Source: Lycium barbarum | Lineage: Eukaryota > Streptophyta > Magnoliopsida > Solanales > Solanaceae | Length of the DNA: 64,000 nt | NCBI RefSeq assembly: GCF_019175385.1 | Contig: NC_083346.1 | Location: 59,549,821-59,613,820, forward strand | Reading direction: 5' to 3' | Part shown: positions 33,552 to 43,748 of the stretch, one piece after another | How the letters are laid out: every line of letters starts with the position of its first letter | Numbering within the stretch: the first letter of the stretch is position 1 | Translations under genes and position numbers: made by a program | Notes under the pieces: model-generated | The model's database searches: none | Told to the model about the DNA's origin: nothing | Seen by the model: only the letters and a program-made list of their open reading frames with translations

Positions 33552-35259
33552 TGTCACGACCCAATTTTACTTAGTCGGGCGGGCATCTAACTTTCCCACC
33601 TCGGTAGGCGAAACCTTATCTCAACTTTCAAAAAAGATAGAAAAAATAGCGGAAGAAATAAAGTAACGTAAGTCTCACGGATATAATATAAATAAGTGCG
33701 GAAGTAAATAAAATCCACCACAGTATTTGGTCGGGTCATACAAGAGCATCTAGCTAAATACTACAAGTCTGAATAATAGTAATACATCAATAGTATCATA
33801 ATCATGTCTTAGAACGGAAAATAAAGACATAATAGAAGGTAGATTCTTCGGGCAGCGAACGTCCTCATGCTCACCCTGAAAGAATCGAATCAGCGATCCT
33901 CGAATATCAGCCACGAAGAGTAGAAGTCGATCTCATTGGTACTATGCATTCATAAAAGAATGCAGCAAGTGTAGTTCAGTACAACAACGAGTATTGGTAG
34001 GTATCATAGGCCGTCCTCAGTTAGCTAACATATATACAGAAAGTAAATGAAAGATAGGCATGCTCACAATCAAGTACAAGTATAATATAGTCTCATCAAT
34101 ACATATCAAGTCCTCAAGTATCAACAATTTACATCAGTATTCAAATCACCAGCTACCAACAAGGTTCTATAACTGATCAAGTCTATAATGAAATATCTAA
34201 AACCGAGTGTTCCCTGTCTCATCACATCCGATCAAGCCTATTGTTAAAGTATCCAATCTCAAGTGTTCCAAGGACTCATCATAATCGTAAAAATATTCAA
34301 TCAAGTATCCAAAACACAATCACAATCCAATCACAATGATGATAACAAGTGTAATGAAATGCAATGATATGGATGCCATGAATGAACTGGCCATATATCA
34401 ATACCGTGTACACATATGCCTCGAGCGGAACATCACGTGTCGACGGTCATGAACCGCAGGGGACCCATGGTGTCCATGTACCACTCGCTCTGAAATGCCT
34501 CATCGGATCATGAGAACAATCACAATATAGGCCACATCTTCACCCCCTGTCAAATGTGCCTTACATACATATATGCTATCACACATAAGCTATATCGTCA
34601 CCCCCTGTCAAATGTGCCTTATATATGTATATATAAATTGTCACCACATGGGACACATCGACACCCCCTATCAAATGTCCGTTTTATATACATATATATG
34701 CAAGATGAATGTTCAAGTATGGAAACGCAAGTATGAAAAGAAACTCATATGTAAGAATGAAGATGACAATGACAAGATATCATATCAACGATCAACATGC
34801 CACACATAAAAACCTCACAATATCAATTTCATCTCATTTATTCTCAACAAGAGACCTCGGGAGACGCTCACTCATTTCGCTTCGATAAATGACCTCGGAT
34901 CACGGACTCTCGTCTCTCTCTTACGCTCTCTGGCAGAGACCTCGGAGGCTACACTCTCTCACTTATCATCATCAGTACCGCATCCATGCAATATTAATAC
35001 TATCATAGAAATGAGTATGAATACGATGCAATGTAATCTCAACCACCAATTCAATCCCAAAAAATACCACACATGGCATACAAGTAGAATCAATAATAAG
35101 GTTATATAATATGCAACAAGGGAATCACAATTCTCATCTCAAAATCAATCAGGTAAAGTATCGCTAAATAATCGCCATAATATATCACAAATCACAAATA
35201 TCTGATGTCTCAACGTAGCGACGAGCCAATAAGTAAATAGATCAAGGTAAGTCAACAAC
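33552..35259 (-). mobile_element. LTR H, left piece (G-family LTR)
   Basis: It starts TGTCACGACCCAATTTTAC and shares blocks such as CAGGGGACCCATGGTGTCCATGTACCACTCG (34457-34487) with the LTR of element G. The remainder of this LTR appears to be 43261-43610, beyond the nested element. The bases before it (actac, 33547-33551) nearly match those after 43610 (actat), which supports one original insertion with a decayed target duplication. Confidence 0.65.
34541..34690 (+). repeat. Three-copy tandem repeat in LTR H
   Basis: CACCCCCTGTCAAATGTGCC followed by a TTATATATATGTATAT-like stretch occurs three times at spacings of about 55-75 bp, the third as ACACCCCCTATCAAATGTCC. The related LTR at 47265-49803 has one copy in reverse orientation (about 49045-49070). 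Confidence 0.7.
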
Positions 35260-37411
35260 TGTCACGACCTAACCCGGCATGACTGGCACCTATCTAAATC
35301 ATAGTGGGCGAACCAACATACAAAACACCTATCCATTCAATCTGGTTTAATATTAATCAACCTAAACAATTATTACTCATTTAACAACAAAATAACAAGT
35401 AAATCATGCCATAAAAATTGTAGCAAGCTCGGAAGTTCTAACTATTACAATCCCCAAAATTCGAAAGTCATCATACAAGACTCTAAGCCAAAAACATGTC
35501 TAAGAATCTGAAGTCTAACATGTAAGTAATCCAAAATGTCTAGAGTACGAAAAGATATCATAGTAAGAAGATCTTCGGGCGGCCTAGCATGGGAAGAAGC
35601 TCACCCCAAAATTCGTCAACAAATATCCTCCACGCTAGATGTGAGGATGATCAGCGGTCTCTATTTCAAAATCTGCACTCCAACAATGCAGCAAGGTAGT
35701 ATTAGTACAAACACTATGTACTGGTAAGCATCATAGGTCGACTAAGATTAATATCATGCATATTTCGTATAATCAATAGATTAAAACACTCCAGTAAACA
35801 GTCAGGAAGATCAGTAAATAACAGCAAGTCAACCAAGATCAATCACAATCAATCACCAAGATGTTAAGCATCACAATCACGTAAGTCAACAACCGAAACA
35901 AAATTACCACATTAACCACAAGCACTGTGCATACATGCTAGCTGATGTCTTAGCTCAGTAGTCATGACCTACAGGGGACCCATGGTGTCCATGTACCACT
36001 CGTTCCGGAATACCCCTAGGACCCGAGCACAAACCTCTACCCCGAAACGAACCTCGGTTGCTGGACATATCAAAGTACCTCTCGTGTCCGGAATGATCCT
36101 TAGACCACGAGTCCATAATCTAGGTCACATGAGTGCCTTTCCATACCTCTTACAGAACAGTGTTTCTTACCTTTCCAATATCAACAATCAACTCAATATT
36201 TCATTTCACAATACCCTTGAAAAGATTATATTAGGTTCTCATCACAATACGTCCACTGTACATTTAATCACACAGGAATATAATGGCACGAAGCCTACAC
36301 AATCAGTCATTCACATTCACGTAGGAATTTAGCCGCACAAAACCATGCAAACAAACTAGACATGCTTTCTTGTAAGGAGATCACCAAACATACAATCAAC
36401 TAACCAAAGTCAAACTTAAGTAAACTGTAACCTACCTCAAAGTAGAGTTGGAACAATGCCTGTCACGCTGCTGCAACCTTTCCTTTCCTCAAAACCTTAA
36501 TACATTAACGATCTAAAAATAGAAGGCTCAATGAGTCACATTGCTCAATATACAAATACCAAGGCAAGGATACCCTTCCCTCTCCCCATTCTAAGGGTGG
36601 ATGATTTTCTAGGTGATAAACAACCTATCAAATCCCTTAATATTCATAAACCATCAATTTATACCACATGCTATCAAACATTCCCATTAGAAACAGTTTT
36701 CTATGGCAAAGACACCATTTTTATGGAACCCTAGGTCTCAATCACTTAGTTTACTATTCTAAATGTTCAATTTATGTCAAATAGCAACTAATCAGTCCAT
36801 TTAAATGATAAATACCCGTTAATAATCCCAACCCATCAAGTTTAGAAGGTTAATTGATATTCTAGGGTTCCTACCTCACTTTCACCATTAAAGACCCATG
36901 AAGATGATAACAATAACGGAGGGAATGGAATTTTAGAATGGAAAGCAAACAGACTTACCTCTCAAGGTTAACTTGCCATTGCTTGAAAATTCTCTCTAGG
37001 TGCTTGTGGGGAAGTGTGTTGGTGTGTTATGTATGAAAATATAAAACCAAGGCATTAAAACCCCGATTCTTCCTTCCCGTTGATCGCTGTAGCGATCGCT
37101 ACGTCGCTGTAGCGGTCCCGCTATAGCTGCACCGCCGTAGCGGACAATGTCCCGGCACAACGGCGCCAAGAGAAAGTGGCTGACTGCTTCCACCGCTACA
37201 GCGGTACTCCCACAATCACAGTGGTGCATTTTGGGCAGTGAGCTCGATTTTCTGTCCAGTTTTCCCACTATCACCCCACATTTCATCCAATGGCTCAAAA
37301 ACACAACACAAAACATGGATACATACAAAAAGAGGCCCTACAAATCCACTCGCGGCCTCAGAATTCCCAATGGAGTCCTAATTTCCCTTAACGACCGGAA
37401 GGGTCATTACA
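35260..37411 (-). mobile_element. 3' LTR of element G
   Basis: It runs from TGTCACGACCTAACCCGGC to GGAAGGGTCATTACA. On the minus strand it begins TGTAATGACCCTTCC, like other members of this family (right end of H at 43610; 47265). It contains an array of CGCTxTAGCG motifs near its start (37083-37215). Immediately outside the right end I see no classical polypurine tract, only GGAGGAGTTAC-like sequence on the plus strand, so the PPT has diverged or been lost. Confidence 0.8.
37083..37215. repeat. Array of CGCTGTAGCG-type palindromes
   Basis: Consecutive motifs include CGCTGTAGCG, GATCGCTACGTCGCTGTAGCG, CCGCTATAGC, CCGCCGTAGCGG and CCGCTACAGCGG. Each is a short self-complementary sequence. A comparable array is at 47715-47965 in a related plus-strand LTR. 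Confidence 0.75.
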
Positions 37412-37440
37412 CCAGATACCAATTAAGACACTGCTCGTCC

Positions 37441-37770
37441 CTAAATGGACAAAGATGAGAAATCTAAGGAGGAGTTACGTCTCTCGGCGAAAAGCTGAGG
37501 GTATTTGCTACGCATATCCGACTCTATTTCCTGAGTAGCTTCTTCCACCGGTCGATTCTTCCACTGAACTTTTACGGAGGCTATTTCTTTGGACCTCATC
37601 TTATGGACATCCCTGTCAAAGATAGCAACGGGCTCTTCCTCATATGATAGATTTTCATCTAACAAAATCGAATCCCAACGGATGATATAGGAACCATCGC
37701 CGTGGTACCTTTTCAACATCGACACATGGAATACCGAATGAACGCCTGACAGTCCCGCGGGTAAAGCCAA
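37441..37770 (-). pseudogene. Element G integrase C-terminus and chromodomain
   Basis: The frame reads LSGVHSVFHVSMLKRYHGDG, then a chromodomain whose core is complete: YEEEPVAIFDRDVHKMRSKE, then VKVQWKNRPVEEATQEIESD followed by MRSKYPQLF. Chromodomains of this class at the end of integrase are thought to bind chromatin marks and direct insertion. Unlike E1, no deletion interrupts it. A stop at 37771 separates it from the integrase core, at the conserved EVA-YKLALP boundary. Confidence 0.85.
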
Positions 37771-37773
37771 CTT

Positions 37774-38538
37774 TTAAGCCACCTCTCCCACACGTTTGAG
37801 AACCTCAAATGGACCAATGTACCTCGGACTAAGCTTGCCCTTCATTACAAACCGCATCACCCCCTTCATGGGTGAGACCTTCAACAACACTTGCTTTCCT
37901 TCCTCAAACTCAAGATCTCGGGCCTTGCGGTCTATATACATCTTCTGCCTACTCTGCGCTGCCAGAAGCTTGGCTTGAATCACCTTCACCTTCTCTAGGG
38001 ACTCTCTCAGCAGGTCAGTACCCCACGGTCTAACCTCTAATGCATCAAACCATCCAATAGGGGACCTATACCTCCTTCCATACAATGCCTCAAATGGGGC
38101 TATATCAATACTCGAGTGATAGTTATTATTGTAAGCAAATTCGACTAAGGGCAAGAACTGATCCCAATGCCTACCAAAATCTATCAAACACGCACAAAGC
38201 ATATCCTCATGAACCTGAATAGTCCGCTCAGACTGCCCGTCAGTCTGAGGATGGAAGGCAGTGCTAAGATCTAACTTAGTACCCAACTCTTCATGCAACC
38301 ATTGCCATAACCTATATGTAAAAGTGGTGCCCCTGTCGGAAACAATGGAAATAGGAACCCCGTGAAGTCTAAGTACCTCATGAATGTAGATTTTATCTAA
38401 TTTTTCCGCATTATAAGTTATCTTCACCGGAATAAAGTGGGCAGACTTAGTCAACCTATCAACAATAACCCAGATAGAGTCAAGCATCCCTAACATCTTC
38501 GGAAGACCCACTACGAAATCCACGGCTATTCTTTTCAA
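37774..38538 (-). pseudogene. Element G integrase catalytic core
   Basis: The 254-residue frame begins MKRIAVDFVVGLPKMLGMLD (first catalytic Asp), then ISIVSDRGTTFTYRLW (second Asp) and FHPQTDGQSERTIQVHEDML (catalytic Glu). The YNNNYHSSIDIAPFEALYGR and YRSPIGWFD blocks and the GPF module KLSPRYIGPFEVLKRVGEVA follow. The whole triad is present. The N-terminal zinc finger is in the separate fragment at 38659-38970, with stops between (for example near 38540 and 38600). Confidence 0.9.
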
Positions 38539-38658
38539 ATTTCACTCAGGAATGGGCATCCTCTGCAATGTACCCCCAGGTTTCTGATGTTCATACTTCA
38601 CCTATTGACAATTTAGACACTGAGCAACGAACACTACAATATCCTGCTTCATCCTAGT

Positions 38659-39315
38659 CTACCAGTAATGTTGCCTCAAATCACGATACATCTTATTGAC
38701 ACCAGGATGCATAGAATACCTCAAACTATGAGCCTCTGTCAGAATGGTCTTAATCAAGTCACCCACATATGGCACACGCACTCGTTCTTTGATTCGAAGC
38801 ACGCCCTCCTCATCAATCATGGCCTCCTTGGCCTCACCACGCAACACCATATCTCGTATCTTACGTAGTTTAAAATCTTTAAACTGCTTAGCCTTAATCT
38901 GCTTCAAAAATGATGACCGAGCCACAACACAAGCCAACACCTTGCCTGTGTTAGCGATATCAAGTCTCATAAAACTGTTAGCCAGAGTCTACACCTCTCT
39001 AGCCAACGGACGCTCAGAGGAGATAAAACGAGCCAGACTTCCCATACTAGCCGACTTCCTGCTCAATGCGTCAGCTGCTACATTAGTCTCGCCAGGATGA
39101 TACAAAATGGTGATGTCATAGTCTTTCAGTAGTTCCATCTATCTCTGCTGTCTAGAGTTCAGATCTTTCTGAGTGGACACATGCTACAAACTACGATGGT
39201 CTGTGTGCACCTCACAATCAACACCATACAAGTAGTGCCGCTAGATTTTCAACGCAAACACCACCGCTACCAATTCTAGATCATGAGTAGGATAGTTCTT
39301 TTCATGCACCTTCAA
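38659..39315 (-). pseudogene. Element G RNase H end and integrase zinc finger
   Basis: The open part reads LACVVARSSFLKQIKAKQFK, then a spacer, then LRYSMHPGVNKMYRDLRQHY, the HH half of the integrase zinc finger; the CxxC half lies just after, near 38600-38630, beyond a stop. From 38971 to 39315 the minus strand still encodes the RNase H C-terminal region (HPGETNVAADALSRK, then YTDHRSL-like) with several in-frame stops. Confidence 0.75.
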
Positions 39316-39711
39316 CTACCGAGAAGAATAAGCAATCACCTTTCTTTCCTGCATCAAAACAGCACCCAAACCAGAACGTGAGGCATCACAATAAAAAATA
39401 AAATCCTTGCCCTCTGCGGGCAATGCTAGAATCGTTGATGTGGTCAACAGTGTTTTGAGATTTTGCAAGCTCTCCTTACACTCGCCGGACCACTGAAACG
39501 ACATCTCTTTTTGGGTCAAATGGGTCATATGAGAAGCAATAGAGGCAAACCCTTTCACAAACCCATGATAGTAGCTAGCCAAACCCATAAAACTATGGAT
39601 CTCGGTCACTGATGTGGGCCTAGCCCATTCCTTGATTGCCTGAATTTTTTGAGGATCTACCAAAATACCCTCTTTCGAAATAACATGCCCCAAGAATGAC
39701 ACATATGACAA
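39316..39711 (-). pseudogene. Element G RT connection and RNase H start
   Basis: The frame reads [40 protein letters not shown], then [20 protein letters not shown] and [20 protein letters not shown], the first acidic RNase H motif. A stop after IAYSSR interrupts the RNase H domain. The usual LAGYYRRF is LASYYHGF here. Confidence 0.85.
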
Positions 39712-39798
39712 TTAGAATTCACACTTGGAGAATTTACTATACAACTCCTTCTCTCGCAATATTTCAAGAGCAATTCTCAAATATTTCTCATGCTCTTC

Positions 39799-40947
39799 CT
39801 AACTCCTAGAGTACACCAGGATATCGTCGATGAACACTATTACGAATGAGTCTAAATAGGGCTTAAACACACTGTTCATCAAATCCATGAACGCAGCTGG
39901 GGCGTTTATAAGACAAAAACACATAACTAAGAACTCATAGTGCCCACACCTGGTCCGAAAAGCGGTGTTAGGAACATCTTCTGCCCGAATCTTTAACTGA
40001 TGGTACCCTGACCTTAAGTCAATTTTTGAGAACACCGAAGCTCCTTGTAACTGATCAAACAAGTCATCAATATGGGGAATGTGATACTTGTTTCGGACAG
40101 TTACCTTATTCAGCTGACGGTAATCAATACACATACGCATTGACGTATCCTTCTTCTTAACAAACAGCACAGGAGCACCCCATGGAGAGACACTCTGGCG
40201 AATAAACCCTTTACTCAGAAGATCTTGCAACTGCTTTTTCAATTCCCTAAGTTCTGCTGGTGCCATCCTATAAGGTGGGATGGAGATAGGACGAGTCCTT
40301 GGATCTATGTCAATTCTAAAGTCAATATCATGATCCGGTGGCATACTAGGCAAGTCCGCAGGGAACACATCCGCAAATTCGAGAACCACGGGTTCTGAAT
40401 CAAATGATGGAGTATTTGAACTGGTATCACGAATATGTGCCAGATAAGATAAAAAACCCTTCTCTACTAGCTTCCTAGCACGAACAAAGGATATTGCTTT
40501 CTTAGGGAGGGGACTAAGGTTACCCTTCCACTCGAGTCTGAGTGCCCCGGGCATGGCTAGTGTAACAGTCTTAGAATGACAATGAAGTGTAGCATAATGC
40601 GGGGACAACCAACTCATACACAAAATAACGTCAAAGTCTACCATGTCTAAGATCATCAAATCTGCCCAAGTACTATACCCCATAAAAGAAATTGCACACG
40701 AAGGGTAGACGCTATCCACTTCCACAGAATCCCCAACAGGAGTGGACACAAAAATAGGGGTATCAAGAGTATGACACATCATATCCAGACCCACAGCAAA
40801 ATAGGTAGATACATAGGAAAAAGTAGAACCCAGATCGAACAAAACAAGAGCCATACGGTCGTAAACGGAGATAGTACCTGTGATAACTACATCGGAGGCC
40901 TTAGCCTCGAGTCTACCAGGGAAGGCGTACAAATGACCGTGCCCCAT
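39799..40947 (-). pseudogene. Element G protease and reverse transcriptase
   Basis: The 382-residue frame starts [20 protein letters not shown]. The protease active site reads [16 protein letters not shown], with D-L-G-S-T where D-x-G is expected, followed by [20 protein letters not shown]. After a linker ([20 protein letters not shown]) come the RT motifs: [75 protein letters not shown] and the catalytic [11 protein letters not shown], where a stop ends the frame. It is otherwise uninterrupted, so the copy is moderately preserved. Confidence 0.9.
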
Positions 40948-41940
40948 TGTCGTCCTTTTACCACCACAATAACCATTTCCAGTCTGAGCCCTGCCCCTGC
41001 CGGGCTGTTGTCCGCCTCTACCTACTTGAGGACCGCTTCGGTTAGGTTGGGCATCACCCCTACCCGCAGTGTGGCTGCCCCGCCATGCCGGTGCGCGATC
41101 CTTACCCCATCGATATGGTGCAAATAGAGCTCGGGGTGGCTGAAACTTAGTCTCCTGCCAGTCACTCTGTCTATGTTTGGGGCAATACCTCTTAATATGC
41201 CCTATCTCACCAAACTCGAAGCAAGCACGGTCCAGCGTAGGCCGTTGAACAGAAGATAACGAAGCAGTGTAGCCTTCATGCTGACCAAAAGCCTAGTAAT
41301 TCGCCCCTGATGGGCCCCCAACTGACACCTGCATCGCGGACTGAACCGAACGCCCTGAATATACCTGCGAACTTTGACCCCTCGAGAAGGAGTTACTGAA
41401 CATCCTACCCTTACGGGGGCCTTCTTCTCAACTTGCTTTGTATAACTCTCATGCCTAATCCATTCAACGATACTGACATGCTCCACTATCTCCTGAAATG
41501 AAGCCCCAGTGGCTACAAGCTGAAAAGCTGATAACTGCAGTCCGGTGTTCAACACCTTCACGAACTGTTGTATCCTCTCCCCTTCAGTGGGCAGCAACTG
41601 AAGAGCATAACGAGAAAGGGAGTGGAAATGGGATTTATACACAGCAACAGACGAGTTCCCCTAACCAATAGTAGTGAACTCATCCTTCCTTCGGTCCCTC
41701 GAGTACGTGGAACGTACTTGTCCAGAAACACAAAGTAAAACTAGACCAAAGTTAACGGAGAAGACCCAGCTAGCCCACACTCCACATAAGCCCTCCACCA
41801 AAACTTGGCATCACCCAAGAAATGGAATGTCATAAAATCCACCCCGTACATATCCATGGCCCCCATCTTATGGTGCCTCTCATGATAGTCGATGATGAAC
41901 TCATATGCATCCTCCGACTCAATACCATAAAACACACAGG
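40948..41940 (-). pseudogene. Element G Gag, partial
   Basis: The first recognisable residues are FYGIESEDAYEFIIDYHERH and FLGDAKFWWRAYVECGLAGS (41741-41935), the gag core. Next is 41202-41642, MYKSHFHSLSRYALQLLPTE and FVKVLNTGLQLSAFQLVATG, then a frameshifted zinc-knuckle region around 41190-41220 ([14 protein letters not shown]). Gly-Arg-rich sequence follows toward 40960. The gag N-terminus is missing at the junction with the family F LTR. Confidence 0.8.
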
Positions 41941-41945
41941 AGGCT

Positions 41946-43260
41946 ATATTACACCTCGCATTTTCAGAGAATGATCATGCCATGTACTTCCCCATATTAA
42001 TAGAGTATCAGAGACGTCCCATGAAGTTTTAGAGAGTACAAGCCATGGGAAGTTCATAACAATGAGGTAAAGGATGAATTACGATCTCGTAAGGCGTAAC
42101 CGGGAAGGACAACCTTGAAACCAAAGGACATGACCGTTATCAAGTATGATTAATGGTAAATATCATGTATGGAGAGTTTCGGAAGATTCCAGGACCAAGC
42201 AAATCAAAGAAAATAAGTTTGTCGAAAGTTTAGAAAAAAGTTGGCAGAATTTTGGATAGAATTTTGGGTCACATTTGGAGGGGTATATCTCCAGGTATAT
42301 TACGAGTTTTAAGGTATTTCAAAAGCCTAAAATGAAGTTCGTTGAGTCTAGTTTCCAATGAAATAAATCTCTTGTCATAAAGACATCGGAGTAGGGTGTT
42401 ATGATCATTTTAAGATATAGACTCCAAGCTGCCAAATGACTTCCGCGGGTCCCACTTGAGAAGGTCGGTGGAACCGACTTATGAGGGGTATAAATACCCT
42501 ATTAACTCTATTTTTCAGCATTTTACATTATCAATAGTCCTAGAAACTTCCCAACACAACCCCCAAACCTTTATAGCCCGTTAAATCAAGAATTTAAGAA
42601 GATTACACCAAACTAGTCCATGGAAGGTGATTATTCTTGCTTCTACTTGATGTTGTGGTAAGTTTGGTCTTGAAGAAAGTTGGTGTGGCTGAATTTATTC
42701 AAGTATAAGGTATGTTCTTCATCCTATCTCTTATTTTGAGTTGATTTGAAGGTTTAGCAAGTCTTAAAAGTGAAAATAGTTATGGGGGAAAGGTCATAAG
42801 GTGTTGTGTTTTAGTTGTTGTGTTTATGGACTATTTTGAGCATGTTGTGGCCGTGTGGCTGGGCTGATTTACATGTATAGAGATGGTATCTAATATTGTT
42901 GGTGTGTTGATGGGATTTTTCTCCTTGATTGGGAAGAAATGAAGTGTATATTGTTGTTGTATGTGGAAAAACATCGTGTGGGATGTTTTATGGATATTTT
43001 GGTATTGATGATGATGTGGTTGATATTAGCATTACTAGTGTTGTTGTTTTGTTTGTATTGCGATTGCGGGCTAGGGATATAAACATGTGAGATTGTGCCC
43101 GAATTTTGGCAGATTTTAAAAGGAATTAATTTGAGGGCTCAAGACAACCATATGACGATAAGCCTAACAATGATATGAATTCTCTAGAATGTAGATTTAC
43201 GAGCTTGGGAGGATAAGCATTAAATAGTTAAAGTTAAAACGACTGAAAAGGTATGTTAAG
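41946..43260 (+). mobile_element. Plus-strand LTR fragment, family F, second copy
   Basis: This includes the LTR start (about 41946, TATTACACCTCGCATTTTC, probably from TGTTACACC) and runs in parallel with 2929-4215. It carries the TATA palindrome at 42485-42500 and GCCCGAATTTTGGCAG at 43097-43112. It ends at GTATGTTAAGG, where the sister copies continue with CTAGYCCCTTTCTT; beyond lies a piece of LTR H. So its 3' half was deleted. Confidence 0.75.
42485..42500 (+). promoter_or_regulatory. TATA box in near-palindrome, LTR family F
   Basis: GGGGTATAAATACCCT, with TATAAATA at 42489-42496. It differs at one base from the palindrome at 3443-3458, in an otherwise similar LTR context. Confidence 0.6.
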
Positions 43261-43610
43261 GATCGAGTCAGCCCCCGATGTCTCAAAAATAACTTCCCAC
43301 CCTAAGTCCCAAAATGCATCCGAGTGCATTGGGAACTGAACCAAATATACACACAAATTCTAAATGACCATTCAAACCTCCCAGAATTAATAAATTTTTG
43401 ATAACGGTCTGTTTACCCAAAAGTCAACTATGAGTTAAAAGGCTTTCACTTAAAAGCCAATTTTTGCAAAAGTCACGTCAAAACTCAAACTCATCCCTAA
43501 GGAACCGTACCACCAGTCCTCGCAGGTCAAATAGTACTAATAATGCTTAGGGATGGGTCAACGAGGGTGAAATGGTCAAAAACGCAATAATGACCCAATG
43601 GGTCATTACA
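43261..43610 (-). mobile_element. LTR H, right piece (LTR start)
   Basis: On the minus strand this starts TGTAATGACCCATTGGGTC and includes AATGGTC/GTTGACCC and CATAGTTGACTTTTGGGTAAACAGACC-type sequence also found at 47390-47420 in the related plus-strand LTR. It is the other end of the LTR that starts at 33552. The junction at 43260/43261 with the family F fragment shows no terminal motif, so it is a deletion breakpoint. Confidence 0.65.
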
Positions 43611-43748
43611 ACTATGGTTCCTCATGTTGCATGTTAATTTTCTCTGTGAGAGTGAGCGCATTTCTCTTGATTATATGCCCATGTATGTGATTCAAATATA
43701 CTTGTGTTGGCAAATATTGGGAACTCTCTTATTTTATGCGAGGGCCCA
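43611..43748 (+). other. Athila-like 3' untranslated region, second piece
   Basis: This 138 bp segment lies between the end of LTR H and a solo LTR. By position it continues 33551 and leads on to 46685. It contains a short coding-like stretch without recognisable similarity. Confidence 0.4.

Larger units (their letters stand above)
35260..41945 (-). mobile_element. Chromovirus G (Tekay-like), 3' LTR to gag, truncated
   Basis: The minus-strand order from right to left is partial gag, protease, RT, RNase H, integrase, chromodomain and 3' LTR (35260-37411). The 5' LTR, PBS and N-terminal gag are missing: the element ends where the family F LTR begins (about 41946). Pol has several stops. It lies within LTR H. 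The bases before it are acaac; the partner duplication is lost with the 5' end. Confidence 0.85.
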
